DNA of 64,000 nt from Fibrobacter sp. UWR2 (GCF_002210285.1 NZ_MWQE01000001.1:310001-374000), one strand, 5' to 3'; counted from the stretch's first letter, positions 14,890 through 24,060 are shown. The notes: generated by a model not told the origin, from the sequence alone. A program made the numbers and translations.

Positions 14890-16017
14890 ATGTCTAGATA
14901 CTGGAATCTTGACCGCGTCATGCGGTTTGTTTTAGGGAGTGTCGCTGTTGGCCTCTCTGTTTTCCTGGTGTATTATCTGCGTGGCGTGCTGTTCCCGTTC
15001 TTTGCGGCGTTCCTGCTTGCCTACATTGTAGACCCTATCGTAAACTGGCTGCAGAAGAAGGTGAAGCATCGTGTTATTGCCGTTATCATCGTACTTATTG
15101 CAGTTCTCCTTATCTTGTTCGGGTTTGGCAAGTTCTTCATCCCGCAAATCGTTCGCGAAGTCCAGACTCTAGGCGTATTGATTACACGCCTGTTCACGGA
15201 CTCGGAATGGTCGTCACGCCTAAACGAAATATTGCCCGCGAACTTACTCGATTCCATCCGTTCGATGATTTCATGGGACAAACTTGCATCGGCAATGCAA
15301 CGCTTGGATTTTTGGACCGAAGTGCAGAACATCGCGTCGAAGGTGTTGCCTGGTGCGTGGGGCGTACTTTCCTATACCGGCACGATTGTCATTTGGTTCT
15401 CTAGTGCTGCGATTATCTTCATGTACCTCGTGTTCATCATGCTCGACATGCACAAGTTGCGTGCTGGTGCGCTCAGCATGTTCCCGAAGCGCATGCGCAA
15501 GGATGCTAGTTTGTTCGCAAAAGAGACAGACAAGTTTATGGGCAACTACTTCCGTGCTCAGGCGCTGGTTGCCCTGATTGTCGGAATCCTTTATGCGGTG
15601 GCCTTCGGCGTGATGGGACTGCCTATGGGGGTCGCCTTTGGTCTTTTCTCTGGTGCGCTCAACATGATTCCGTACATGCAGCTCACTACGATCCCGCTCG
15701 CACTGCTACTGGCGGTCGTCTACGCCCTCAACACAGGGCTTCCGTTCTGGGAAGTCGCACTCATCATCGGCAGCATCTATCTGGTGGTGCAGGTCATCGA
15801 AGACTTTTTCCTGGTTCCGCATATCGTCGGGAAGTCTATGGACTTGCCTCCCGTAGGCATTCTCCTCTCGCTTTCCGTGTGGGGTAAGTTGTTGGGCTTC
15901 TTAGGTTTACTTGTTGCAATTCCCTTTACCTGCTTGTGTCTTGTGTATGTGAAGAAGTTCCACGAGAGGACTGACACGCGCGAAGAAGAAAAAGTCGAAC
16001 CACCACCCGAGGCTTGA
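14890..16017 (+). CDS. AI-2E family transporter (PerM/YdiK-like permease)
   Basis: This 375-residue inner-membrane protein has about eight hydrophobic segments in the pattern of the AI-2E transporter family (formerly UPF0118): two or three N-terminal helices, a long amphipathic loop (about 85-165), then F-M-G-N-Y-F-R-A-Q, the G-x-x-x-G-x-F-S-G-A-L-N-M-I-P-Y motif near 245-260 and the conserved V-x-Q-V-I-E-D-F-F-L-V-P-x-I-V-G-K near 302-318. Family members export autoinducer-2 or act as Na+/H+ antiporters or with unknown substrates, so substrate is not assigned. GGAAG precedes the ATG. It is the last gene of the 12896-16017 operon. Confidence 0.9.
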   Translation: MSRYWNLDRVMRFVLGSVAVGLSVFLVYYLRGVLFPFFAAFLLAYIVDPIVNWLQKKVKHRVIAVIIVLIAVLLILFGFGKFFIPQIVREVQTLGVLITRLFTDSEWSSRLNEILPANLLDSIRSMISWDKLASAMQRLDFWTEVQNIASKVLPGAWGVLSYTGTIVIWFSSAAIIFMYLVFIMLDMHKLRAGALSMFPKRMRKDASLFAKETDKFMGNYFRAQALVALIVGILYAVAFGVMGLPMGVAFGLFSGALNMIPYMQLTTIPLALLLAVVYALNTGLPFWEVALIIGSIYLVVQVIEDFFLVPHIVGKSMDLPPVGILLSLSVWGKLLGFLGLLVAIPFTCLCLVYVKKFHERTDTREEEKVEPPPEA

Positions 16018-16056
16018 TTTTATAGGGCTTGGAACGAATTTTTTTCAAAAAAAATA

Positions 16057-16084
16057 TTCCACATGCGAAAAAAAAAGGTATAAT
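16057..16084 (+). promoter_or_regulatory. Promoter of the HU gene
   Basis: An exact TATAAT lies at 16079-16084. The -35 position carries TTCCAC (16057-16062, 16-nt spacer), a poor match. Poly-A and poly-T tracts surround it, and AAGGAG at 16113-16118 gives a strong ribosome binding site for the ATG at 16126. Confidence 0.7.
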
Positions 16085-16125
16085 ATCACCATACAATTAA
16101 TCTCAACAACTCAAGGAGTTAAAAA

Positions 16126-16425
16126 ATGAACAAACAAGAACTCATCGACGCCATCCTCGCTAACAAGGAAGCTGGCATTGAATCCAAGGCTGCTGCTGCT
16201 CGCGCTGTTGACGCCGTTCTCGACGGTATCGCTGCTGGCATCAAGAAGGACGGCAACGTCCAGCTCATCGGCTTTGGCACCTTCACTGTCAAGACCCGCG
16301 CTGCCCGTACCGGCCGCAACCCGCAGACTGGCGCCACCATCAAGATCAAGGCCTCCAAGACCGTCGGCTTCAAGGCCGGTGCTGCTCTCAAGGCTGACGC
16401 TGCCAAGAGCAAGGCCAAGAAGTAA
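16126..16425 (+). CDS. hup: HU family DNA-binding protein
   Basis: HU is an abundant nucleoid protein that binds and bends DNA as a dimer. The 99-residue protein has the N-terminal M-N-K-Q-E-L-I-D-A-I dimerisation helices, G-N-V-Q-L-I-G-F-G-T-F near 45-55, and the DNA-binding arm R-x-A-R-T-G-R-N-P-Q-T-G near 59-70. The C-terminus extends as an Ala/Lys-rich tail (K-A-D-A-A-K-S-K-A-K-K), slightly longer than the 90-residue E. coli HU. Strongly biased codons, a consensus -10, a strong Shine-Dalgarno sequence and a clean terminator point to high monocistronic expression. Confidence 0.96.
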   Translation: MNKQELIDAILANKEAGIESKAAAARAVDAVLDGIAAGIKKDGNVQLIGFGTFTVKTRAARTGRNPQTGATIKIKASKTVGFKAGAALKADAAKSKAKK

Positions 16426-16449
16426 TTTCTACTTCGGCTGAATTTAGGG

Positions 16450-16479
16450 AACCGCTCCGCTTCGGAGCGGTTTTCTTTT
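16450..16479 (+). terminator. Terminator of the HU gene
   Basis: A perfect 10-bp stem (16450-16459 with 16463-16472) with a 3-nt loop is followed by a long T-rich run. Confidence 0.9.
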
Positions 16480-16503
16480 TTTGAATATTCGGGAATAAAA
16501 AAA

Positions 16504-16522
16504 GACCCTGCAACGCAGGGTC
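16504..16522 (-). terminator. Terminator of tRNA-Val
   Basis: An 8-bp stem GACCCTGC/GCAGGGTC is extended by flanking A and T runs on both sides. It lies directly past the 3' end of the leftward tRNA and could work in both directions. Confidence 0.85.
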
Positions 16523-16530
16523 TTTTTCAG

Positions 16531-16604
16531 TGGTCGATACAGAACTCGAATCTGTGACCTCCACCATGTCAAGGTGGCGCTCTAACCAACTGAGCTAATC
16601 GACC
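16531..16604 (-). tRNA. tRNA-Val (anticodon GAC)
   Basis: The minus strand folds as a 74-nt cloverleaf: acceptor GGTCGAT with ATCGACC, D arm with AGTTGGTTAGA, anticodon stem CCACC/GGTGG around TTGACAT (anticodon GAC), and T loop TTCGAGT. The discriminator is A73 and CCA is not encoded. Confidence 0.95.
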
Positions 16605-16618
16605 ATTAAGGTAGCCCA

Positions 16619-16647
16619 ATAGTAGAAACTTGGGCCCGATTTGTCAA
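16619..16647 (-). promoter_or_regulatory. Sigma-70-type promoter of tRNA-Val
   Basis: On the minus strand an exact TTGACA (16642-16647) and TACTAT (16619-16624) are spaced by 17 nt, with the -10 box 14 nt before the tRNA 5' end. Confidence 0.8.
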
Positions 16648-16671
16648 GGGGAAATGGCGTTTTTTTAGCCA

Positions 16672-17175
16672 CTAGCGATCTTCTGCAGGTATCCAGTAGC
16701 GCAATCTGCCCTTGATGTGTAGCCTGGGGAGATCTTCCTTGCAGAATCCGCTCCTGCAGTCCATGGCGTACAGGTCCAGGTCCGCAGTCCAGGTGGAATC
16801 GTCCTTCTGGTCGAAATGGACTATGCTGCTGTCTGCAAATATCGTCCCTTTCTCGGAATTTTCGACAACGAACCAGGAATATTGCCCTTGAACGGGAGCA
16901 TTGTCGCCCAGGGTGGGCTTGTTTACCATGAGCGAAATCTGGTCGCCCCGCGAGCTTTCCTTGGCGCGTGTCTGCAGGTATAGGTAGTGATGGCTATTGT
17001 GGATGAATGGAATTTCCACATCGTCGGCATGGAGTTCGATGGTGTGGCTTTCGCCGCCATTGATCTTGTACTTGATGTAGCCCCCGCCTTTGACTTCCCA
17101 GCTGTCGTTGATGCCGCTGCAGGCGATAAGCCCGAGCGACATTGCAACAAAGGCCGAGACTTTGCCCAGGTCCAT
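16672..17175 (-). CDS. Small lipoprotein of unknown function
   Basis: This 167-residue protein has a signal peptide ending in the lipobox L-I-A-C-S (C19), so it is expected to be a lipoprotein on the periplasmic or outer side. The mature part looks all-beta, with G-G-G-Y-I-K-Y-K-I near 30 and a later D-S-T-W-T-A-D-L-D-L-Y strand pair; cysteines near 139 and 144 could form a disulfide. It begins 5 nt after the stop of the DUF6941 gene and is the last gene of a three-gene leftward operon led by a giant lipoprotein. I do not recognise a family. Confidence 0.65.
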   Translation of the reverse strand: MDLGKVSAFVAMSLGLIACSGINDSWEVKGGGYIKYKINGGESHTIELHADDVEIPFIHNSHHYLYLQTRAKESSRGDQISLMVNKPTLGDNAPVQGQYSWFVVENSEKGTIFADSSIVHFDQKDDSTWTADLDLYAMDCRSGFCKEDLPRLHIKGRLRYWIPAEDR

Positions 17176-17180
17176 CGATA

Positions 17181-17630
17181 CTAGTTCCTCATTTCGCCGT
17201 TAGGGGAGGGTGTGCCGGCCTGCTTTGTGCGCGGGTCCTCGAGAATGTACAGCGGGAGTGTCGCGATTTCTTCGTCATCGATCATTAGGCGCACGATGTA
17301 CTTGTCGGGGCGGGCAATCTGCAGGCGCTGCATGTTCAGTACCAGGTTGATGGCCGCGGTGTCGAGCCCCGTGGCGACCGGTTCGAAGGGAATGTTGGAT
17401 TCCATCACCGGGACAATCGGGTGTCCGCAAACGTCTTCAATGGCAAGCGCGAGCTTGTGTGTGCCGGCCTCCGCTCTCAGGTAGCGGATGCGGAACGCCG
17501 CCGCGCACTGCGGAATGACAAATGGAAACTTTTGCGGAAAAACCCTGTCAAATGCTCCGAGAATATTGAGTCTGCCGCCTGCTCCGTTTGCAGTGGCGGC
17601 GTCACAGATAGATGCTATTTCGATGTTCAT
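17181..17630 (-). CDS. DUF6941 family protein
   Basis: This 149-residue protein starts M-N-I-E-I-A-S-I-C-D-A-A and continues with G-R-L-N-I-L-G-A-F-D, the conserved opening of the DUF6941 family of small cytoplasmic proteins with unknown function; the C-terminal half forms beta strands such as D-K-Y-I-V-R-L-M-I-D-D. I choose the ATG at 17630 because its A overlaps the TAA of the upstream giant lipoprotein gene (TAATG), suggesting translational coupling; an ATG at 17645 lies inside that gene. No signal peptide is present, so a cytosolic partner is encoded between two lipoproteins. Confidence 0.75.
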   Translation of the reverse strand: MNIEIASICDAATANGAGGRLNILGAFDRVFPQKFPFVIPQCAAAFRIRYLRAEAGTHKLALAIEDVCGHPIVPVMESNIPFEPVATGLDTAAINLVLNMQRLQIARPDKYIVRLMIDDEEIATLPLYILEDPRTKQAGTPSPNGEMRN

Positions 17631-20600
17631 TAATGTACCGTCCATGTATCGGCCACATACTTCATGATGATGGGGCCGAAGTTTTTACCGCTACCGCCGG
17701 CATTTTCCCACCCGAGCATGGAAATGTAGACCGTCCCGTTTGCGCTGATGGCAATGTTCGGGAGGGATCCACGCAGGTAGTAGCGCTTGCTGTTGTAGAA
17801 TACGCTCTTGAAGTAGGGCAACTCGTTTTCGCCCATGAGTTTCCAGGTGTTCCCGTCTAGCTTGAACACATGGCTCTGTGCGAGCGAGGGTTTGCCCTTG
17901 TCGTCGACGATGGCGTAGAGCTTGTTGTCGTATGCCTTGATGTGGATGTGGTAGGCGAGAAGGCCTTCGTGGATGGAAGCCCCATATACACCTGACGTAT
18001 TCCACGAGATGGAAGATGTGCCCACATCTCCCTTGTACACGTACGGGCCGTAGTGCTCGGTGTCGCGGTTCAGGAATCCCATGTAGACCGTGTTACCGTC
18101 TGCAGCGAGGTTGATGCCGTTCACGTTGCTTGCGAAGGCCTTGCCACCCTTCTTCTCGTCATATTCATTATTGTAAAGTGTGTAGTATGCATTATAGGAT
18201 GTCGTTGTATCGACGAGGACGAATGCCAGGGCCCCGTTCTGCAGGTAGGCTACTTTCTGTTCGCGAACTTTCCGGTCGACATATGTTGTGTCGCAGACTT
18301 GCTTACCGTGCGATGTGCGGCAGTTCCTTGTAACAACCCCCTGCGGGGCCGTCATATTGGTTGCAACCCATGCGGAGCCGTTCCAGCGGCTGAATGCCGA
18401 GAACTTTGTCGAAGTCTTGATGTAGCTCACTAGCGGGTAGCCGGAAGTGGGGTGGCAGTCTAGGGCGATATTTGAAGCTTCTTCGCTGATAGTGCCCATG
18501 TTTGCCCATGGTGATGTTCCGCCAGCGGACTTGTACATGTTGAGCTTGCCTGCGCTGGTGAGTACGGCGAGGTAGAGGTCGGAACCGCCTGCCTTGATCA
18601 GAAGCTGCGTGATGGAATCAGTTGTGGTAATTCCGCTCGTGCTGAGATCTTTCCATGAACTGTCCAGATACTTAGTTTTGACGGTGGTCGAGTTCTTGAG
18701 GTAGGTGATGACGGGCTTGTTTGCGAGGGTCTCGAGTACCGGGGGCGTCGTCATCTTGGTTGAATCGATCACGGTGTCGCTGGTGGCGATATTGCGCCAT
18801 GCCTTGCGGAAGTATACCTTGCGGCAGACTTCTTCGGCGCGGTGCCTGGAGTAGAATGCCTGCGTCGGGTGCGCGGCGGTACTGTCGCGGTAGTCGAGGC
18901 AGATGGTGACGGAGTTTTCTCTTGAACTGCGGATGAATGCCGAGTTGAATTCGGCAATGCTGGTGTCGAGCGATCCGTCGTGGTTGCCTTGATAGTAGTT
19001 TCCGTCGACGTTACTGAAGTTCCACCAGAAGTCCTGATTGTTCTGGTCGCCGATGGTTCCGAGCGTAGAGTGCTTGCCACCCCAGCTGGTGTCGTAGAAG
19101 TAGTAAGCCTCGCCGTTGTCGAAGGATTCGTCGCCACTCCACAGGTAAACGGTGTCGGCTGCGGTAATCACGCCTACAGGCGGCTGCTTGATGATGCGCA
19201 CGCTCGTGGTGTCGCGGAATACGGCCTTGGTACTGGATTCTTCGGCGCTGACGACGCAGTACATGTCTTTGCCGTCCATCGTGAACCCGCCTTCACGGAA
19301 GTCGTAGAAACTGGAACCGTTCGCGTAGTAGTCGTACCGGGGAACGTCTGATTCGAGCGATTTTTTCGTCTTCTGGTCGAAGCATTCCCAGGTGAACCAG
19401 CTGATTCCCTGCCATACGTTGTTGACGGTGGCGTTAAGTTCAAACGGATCCCCTGCAGAGACGTAGACTACGTCGTCCCTCACCTGGATGGAGGGAGTCT
19501 CGGTCGAGAATATGATATTCATTGTATCCATCGCGGTGTTGCCGTCATCGTCGGTGACGCGGGCCACGCAGTAGAAGGTGGCGGCTGCAGCTGGCGCTTT
19601 CCATACGGTGTCGAACTGCGAGACCGTCTTCCAGTTCCTGTCGATATCAGAAGGTGTCGCGCAGCTCCACTCGCGCTTGGTGATGTAGCCCGGGAAATCG
19701 GGATAGTCGTATGCGGTGGCGCCCAGCACGATGTTATAGCCTTCGCGGACAATCACGGATTCCGTATTGACTATTACGGTAGGCGGCGCCTGGATGATGT
19801 CGATGAAGGTCGTGTCGCGGGCGGTGTTGCCGTCATCGTCGGTGACGCGGATGATGCAGCGGTATCCGCTCTGTGCGGTAGCGGGCATGATGGCGGAATA
19901 GCTGGGCGAATTCGGGTTGGAATAGGTGAATCCGATATTCTGAGCGCCGGCGGCTCCGCAGCCCCATTCGTACAGAACGATTTCACCATAGTGGTCGCTT
20001 GCGATGGCGTCGAGTCTGATGGTATCCTTCGGAGTGACTGTGTAGTTTCCAAGGACCTGTACGGTCGGCGGATCTTGCAATACGGTAAATGTCGCCGTGT
20101 CGGCAGCGGTATTGTTGTCATCGTCAGTGACGCGGATGGCGCAGTACCAGGTGCAGGCTTCGGGGGGCATCGTGATGGTCGGAGTCGTTGCGTTGGCGAA
20201 ACTGGTCCAGTTGTTCTTCAGGTTGCTCTTGATGCTGTCGCAGGCGAGTTCGTATCCGACTAGCTGCCCCAGCGTGTCGATCGCTATGTAGCCAAGCTGT
20301 ACCTGATCCTTGATGGTAAGTGTCTGACTTGCGATGTTGAGGGATATGTAGGGAAGGTCCTGCAATACCTTGAAGGTTATGGTATCGTTAGCGGTTTCAT
20401 AGTCGTCGTCGGTCGCCCTCACGATACACTTGTAGTTTTCGGTGGCGGTGCCCGGCATGATTACGGTGATGGGCTCGTTAGAAATGGTCTTCTGCGGTGT
20501 ATCGAAGATCTTGTTGTTGTCGAAGGAGACCATGGAACCGTTCGTGCAACCCCAGTCAATCCTCTTGATGGTGCCGAATACATCGCTTGCGCTCACCTGC

Positions 20601-23011
20601 AAGGTCACGGAAGAATTGATCTTGTGGCGGTTGTCCAGGGATTCGGAGGTTACCGAGACCGTGGGCGGGTCGCTGGTTACGTTCACGACGAGCGTATCCT
20701 TGCGCTTTTCGGTTGCGGTGTTGGCGATGGTCACGATGAATTTCTTGGTGCCGGCATCGCCCCAGAAAATTTCGCCATTCAGATTGTTGCCGGTCGGGCA
20801 CGGGTAGCCGCCGTTGCAATCCCAGCTGAGCGTGAAGGTCTTGTCGGTCGGGTCGCTGTTGTTGCCGTCGGCGAAGATACTGTAGGTGATGGTGTCGTTG
20901 ATGGAAATGGTGGTGTCATTTGCCGGCGATTCGAAGTAGACGACAGGGCCATCGTCGAAGAATCCGAAACGCACCTTGTTTGTTACGATGTTGTCCTTGG
21001 TCTTGGCGATCATTTCGTAGAACGTGCCCGTCTTGGTGACATCAGGCAGCCTGCTCTTGTCGATTGTGAGTGTCGCCGTGCTGTCGTCCGGGTTCACTTC
21101 GGAGATGAAGCTTTGGGCGCCTTCGATGTTTGTCTCCCAGGTTAGGGTGTCTGGCATCGGGATGGCGTTCTCGACCTTCGCGGTGAAGGTAATCGACTGC
21201 GTGGAATTGACCATCTTCGATGTCTTGCCGTCTATGGTGAGCGTTATCTTCGATGCGTGCACGAAGAATTCCTGCTTTGCGGTGTCGGAGACGAGGCCCG
21301 CGCTGTCCCTGACGACCAACTTGAACACGTGGTCGCCATCGAGAAGCCCGGTATGGTTCCTGCTCCAGCTGTTTGTCGTGAAGTAGGAGGCTTCGACTTC
21401 GTCGCCGTCTAGCCATGCCGTTGCGCTTGCGACCTGGGAGCCGAAATCGTATAGCTTGAAGTTGAACTGGAAGTCGCGCTTGCTAAGTGTGTCGATCTTG
21501 TTGAACGTGATGATGGGCTTCGCCGTGTCCTTGAGGGTCATGGTGTCGAGGAACAGGGTGTCGTCGGGGAACATCTGCTGTTTTTTGAGCGTGGCGGAAG
21601 CGAACCTGTAGTTCGATGTATCCGTCGCCGTGATGCTGTACAGGCCCGGCTTGAGGTTGATCTCGTACTTGCCCTTCTCGTTCGTGTTCGTATAGAACCT
21701 GTTGCCTAGGGTGTCTTCGACGGTAATGCGGATGGTGTTGTGCCTGCTGCTCCATCCCTGGTACTTTGCGTATCCCCAGAAGTTTCCGTCGATATCTTCG
21801 AGACTCTGCGTGCCGCCGGTACCCAGGTAGAATTTCCACGGCCTTTCCTTGTTGCCGTCCTTGATATGCTTTGCGTAGACGGTGTCGTAGCCGTCGGTTA
21901 CCCACACATCCCAGTAGAGGATGCCCGCCATGCCGATGTTATTCTTTATGACGGAGTCCGGGGTAATCTCGATAATCTCAAAACTCTTCTCGATGATGTT
22001 CGATGCGATGAGGCTTTCTTCGGGATCGGTGAAGATAGGCGGGTTACGCCCGTCGGGGCTTTTCGCCATGCGGATGTAGTAACGTAGAGACCCCGGATTG
22101 TCCTTGTCTTCGGCACGGTAGTACAGTGCCTGGCGCTTTTTGCTATTGAGCGAGGCATTGTCGACCGGCTGCAGCATCTCGATGGTCGGAAGCTGGTTGA
22201 AGTGCAAGTATACGGTGTCTATCGCCTCGTTTCCATCGTCGTCGACCACGCTGACATGGATGGTCTGGTTGCCGAGGGAATCGACATAGTCTTCCTTGTA
22301 GGGAATAGTGATGGATAGGCTGTCGGTATCTTCGACGGGCTTCGTTTCCCAGACTTTTGCGGTATCCTTCCCGCTTGCGTCGAGGTCCACCTTCACGCTC
22401 TTGATTGTACCGCAGGAGTCCATGGCCCATATGGTGAATGTCGCCGGTTTCTTGTGCTTGGCCCTTACCGTATCCCTCGGGACGGACAGAGCGGGCGGAG
22501 TGTCGATGACGCGGATGTATAGCGGGCGGCGGTGGACGCCTGCCGTGTCGATTGCGTTATTGCCGTCGACTGCGCGGAATATCGGGAAGTAGACGCCTTC
22601 CTTCTCGTATGCCCAGCTCTGTGTAGTCTTGTTCTGGCTGGTGATGACGGTGTCCGTGGAAACCTTCTTGTCCTTTTTCTTTGCCTTTAGGGTATTCTCG
22701 TCGGTCTTTTCGAAAATCCATTCAAAGCGGTAGATCTTTTCGGCATAGAGGGGTAGGAATCCCATGAAGTAGATGGAGTCACCTACGGTTACGGTAATCG
22801 TGTCGGAAATAGTGTCGGCCGGGAGGTCGGCATGCGAAATCGAGTCGGCAAAGGATTCGGGATTCTCGAAGGGGTGCGTGAACGCAAAGACGATGGAGTG
22901 GTTGTCCCGGAGTCTGGGGTTCTCCACGATGGAAGATTCCCTGGAGCAGGCAAATAACGCAATAAGGCACGCCACTGCAGATATAATCAGGCACGAGGTT
23001 CTCATTCGCAT
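17630..23011 (-). CDS. Giant multi-domain lipoprotein with Ig-like repeats and C-terminal propeller-like region
   Basis: This 1793-residue protein has a signal peptide with lipobox L-F-A-C-S (C22), so it should be anchored in the outer membrane and surface or periplasm exposed. Residues about 130-400 look Ig-like. Near 415-475 a carboxypeptidase-regulatory-like domain shows G-N-x-W-G-Y and E-K-G-K-Y-E-I-N-L-K-P-G. From about 780 to 1280 there are five tandem units of 93-107 residues, each opening with P-P-T-V and containing a W-G-C or W-S-C strand and the ending C-x-x-R-V-T-D-D-D-G-N-T-A; paired cysteines recur per unit. From about 1400 the sequence resembles beta-propeller blades (W-x-x-x-G or similar). 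It leads an operon with the DUF6941 and small lipoprotein genes. An adhesin or polysaccharide-contact role is inference. Confidence 0.75.
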   Translation of the reverse strand: MRMRTSCLIISAVACLIALFACSRESSIVENPRLRDNHSIVFAFTHPFENPESFADSISHADLPADTISDTITVTVGDSIYFMGFLPLYAEKIYRFEWIFEKTDENTLKAKKKDKKVSTDTVITSQNKTTQSWAYEKEGVYFPIFRAVDGNNAIDTAGVHRRPLYIRVIDTPPALSVPRDTVRAKHKKPATFTIWAMDSCGTIKSVKVDLDASGKDTAKVWETKPVEDTDSLSITIPYKEDYVDSLGNQTIHVSVVDDDGNEAIDTVYLHFNQLPTIEMLQPVDNASLNSKKRQALYYRAEDKDNPGSLRYYIRMAKSPDGRNPPIFTDPEESLIASNIIEKSFEIIEITPDSVIKNNIGMAGILYWDVWVTDGYDTVYAKHIKDGNKERPWKFYLGTGGTQSLEDIDGNFWGYAKYQGWSSRHNTIRITVEDTLGNRFYTNTNEKGKYEINLKPGLYSITATDTSNYRFASATLKKQQMFPDDTLFLDTMTLKDTAKPIITFNKIDTLSKRDFQFNFKLYDFGSQVASATAWLDGDEVEASYFTTNSWSRNHTGLLDGDHVFKLVVRDSAGLVSDTAKQEFFVHASKITLTIDGKTSKMVNSTQSITFTAKVENAIPMPDTLTWETNIEGAQSFISEVNPDDSTATLTIDKSRLPDVTKTGTFYEMIAKTKDNIVTNKVRFGFFDDGPVVYFESPANDTTISINDTITYSIFADGNNSDPTDKTFTLSWDCNGGYPCPTGNNLNGEIFWGDAGTKKFIVTIANTATEKRKDTLVVNVTSDPPTVSVTSESLDNRHKINSSVTLQVSASDVFGTIKRIDWGCTNGSMVSFDNNKIFDTPQKTISNEPITVIMPGTATENYKCIVRATDDDYETANDTITFKVLQDLPYISLNIASQTLTIKDQVQLGYIAIDTLGQLVGYELACDSIKSNLKNNWTSFANATTPTITMPPEACTWYCAIRVTDDDNNTAADTATFTVLQDPPTVQVLGNYTVTPKDTIRLDAIASDHYGEIVLYEWGCGAAGAQNIGFTYSNPNSPSYSAIMPATAQSGYRCIIRVTDDDGNTARDTTFIDIIQAPPTVIVNTESVIVREGYNIVLGATAYDYPDFPGYITKREWSCATPSDIDRNWKTVSQFDTVWKAPAAAATFYCVARVTDDDGNTAMDTMNIIFSTETPSIQVRDDVVYVSAGDPFELNATVNNVWQGISWFTWECFDQKTKKSLESDVPRYDYYANGSSFYDFREGGFTMDGKDMYCVVSAEESSTKAVFRDTTSVRIIKQPPVGVITAADTVYLWSGDESFDNGEAYYFYDTSWGGKHSTLGTIGDQNNQDFWWNFSNVDGNYYQGNHDGSLDTSIAEFNSAFIRSSRENSVTICLDYRDSTAAHPTQAFYSRHRAEEVCRKVYFRKAWRNIATSDTVIDSTKMTTPPVLETLANKPVITYLKNSTTVKTKYLDSSWKDLSTSGITTTDSITQLLIKAGGSDLYLAVLTSAGKLNMYKSAGGTSPWANMGTISEEASNIALDCHPTSGYPLVSYIKTSTKFSAFSRWNGSAWVATNMTAPQGVVTRNCRTSHGKQVCDTTYVDRKVREQKVAYLQNGALAFVLVDTTTSYNAYYTLYNNEYDEKKGGKAFASNVNGINLAADGNTVYMGFLNRDTEHYGPYVYKGDVGTSSISWNTSGVYGASIHEGLLAYHIHIKAYDNKLYAIVDDKGKPSLAQSHVFKLDGNTWKLMGENELPYFKSVFYNSKRYYLRGSLPNIAISANGTVYISMLGWENAGGSGKNFGPIIMKYVADTWTVH

Positions 23012-23160
23012 AAAGAATCCTTTTTAAACACAAAACAACGGGGCGCCTTTCGGGAGCGTCCTATGAAATTAAATTTATCTTTTTAATTGGGAAAAGCAAA
23101 ATATTATATTGCTCTTTATATATTCCTTTATGTAGTATAGACCGATTTCGAGGCATTTTT

Positions 23161-24012
23161 ATGGAAGAAATTCCCCTGTGGTACTGGCTTATCGTGTTTT
23201 TTGGGTTCGGCGCGTGCGTCGGGAGTTTCTACAACGTGATCGTGTACCGCATGCCCCGCGGGATTTCTCTCATAAACCCGCCCAGCCACTGCCCGCTGTG
23301 CAAGAAGCATATCCCTATCCGGTACAACCTGCCTATCGTGGGTTGGCTGTGGCTCCGCGGGAAGAGCGCCTGCTGCAAGCAACCCATTAGCATAATCTAC
23401 CCGATAGGGGAGGCTCTGTGCGGGCTCCTGGGTGTGCTCGCGCTGTTTTCTGCCGTGGCGGTGAACGCGGGCTCGGTTTCGGCGGGGCTGCTTAGCGCGC
23501 CGGTGATGGAACCTGCCGTATGGGCATCCGCGTTCGCCATGTTCTGGCTTTTGCTCGGGGCGTATCCGGTATGCGCTGTCGACTGTAAGTACAAGCTGAT
23601 TCCCGACTCCATCTCGGTGGGCGGGATTGTCGCGGGGCTTCTGATTTCGATTATTCCCGGCGGTGTCACTCCGTTCCAGAGCCTGCTCGGGGCGGTGGTC
23701 GCTGGTGGCGGCCTCTACCTGGTGGGCTGGACCGCGACAAAGCTCCTGAAGAAAGATGCCATGGGGTTCGGCGACGTGAAACTCCTCGCGGGTTACGGAG
23801 CGCTGATGGGAGTGACGGGTGCCGTCGAGACGCTGATTGTTGCTGCCTTGCTGGGGATTCTCGTGATGGTCCCCTACGGCAAGTTGCGCAAGAGTGATGA
23901 CGGCTCGGGGCAGATTCCCTTCGGGCCGTTCCTTGCGGTGGCAGCCCCGTTCATGTACCTGTGGGGCGAGCAACTGTTTGATTTGTACGTAAAATTTGTA
24001 TTCGGGGAATAA
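23161..24012 (+). CDS. pilD: Prepilin peptidase / type IV leader peptidase
   Basis: This inner-membrane aspartic protease cleaves, and in full-length members N-methylates, type IV prepilins and pseudopilins. The 283-residue protein is full length: the N-terminal domain has G-S-F-x-N-V-x-x-Y-R-x-P, the zinc-binding pairs C44-x-x-C47 and C71-C72, and the second half has the catalytic aspartates in V-D-C-K-Y-K-L-I-P-D (D141/D149) and G-F-G-D-V-K-L (D205) between about seven hydrophobic segments. It stands alone, divergent from the giant lipoprotein gene, with a terminator after it. Pilus genes are not in this window. Confidence 0.95.
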   Translation: MEEIPLWYWLIVFFGFGACVGSFYNVIVYRMPRGISLINPPSHCPLCKKHIPIRYNLPIVGWLWLRGKSACCKQPISIIYPIGEALCGLLGVLALFSAVAVNAGSVSAGLLSAPVMEPAVWASAFAMFWLLLGAYPVCAVDCKYKLIPDSISVGGIVAGLLISIIPGGVTPFQSLLGAVVAGGGLYLVGWTATKLLKKDAMGFGDVKLLAGYGALMGVTGAVETLIVAALLGILVMVPYGKLRKSDDGSGQIPFGPFLAVAAPFMYLWGEQLFDLYVKFVFGE

Positions 24013-24036
24013 CGCGCGTCTTAAACTGCGCGCGTT
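24011..24036 (+). terminator. Terminator of the prepilin peptidase gene
   Basis: A perfect 8-bp stem AACGCGCG/CGCGCGTT (24011-24018 with 24029-24036) overlaps the stop codon and ends in a short T run. Confidence 0.75.
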
Positions 24037-24060
24037 TTGCATGTATTAAACTGCGTTGGC

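Noticed and set aside
19180-20690. Regularly spaced repeats inside the giant lipoprotein gene, which could suggest a CRISPR array or tandem DNA repeat
   Set aside because: The repeat is at protein level (domains of 93-107 residues with diverged DNA), in one unbroken reading frame, with no short identical repeats or spacers.
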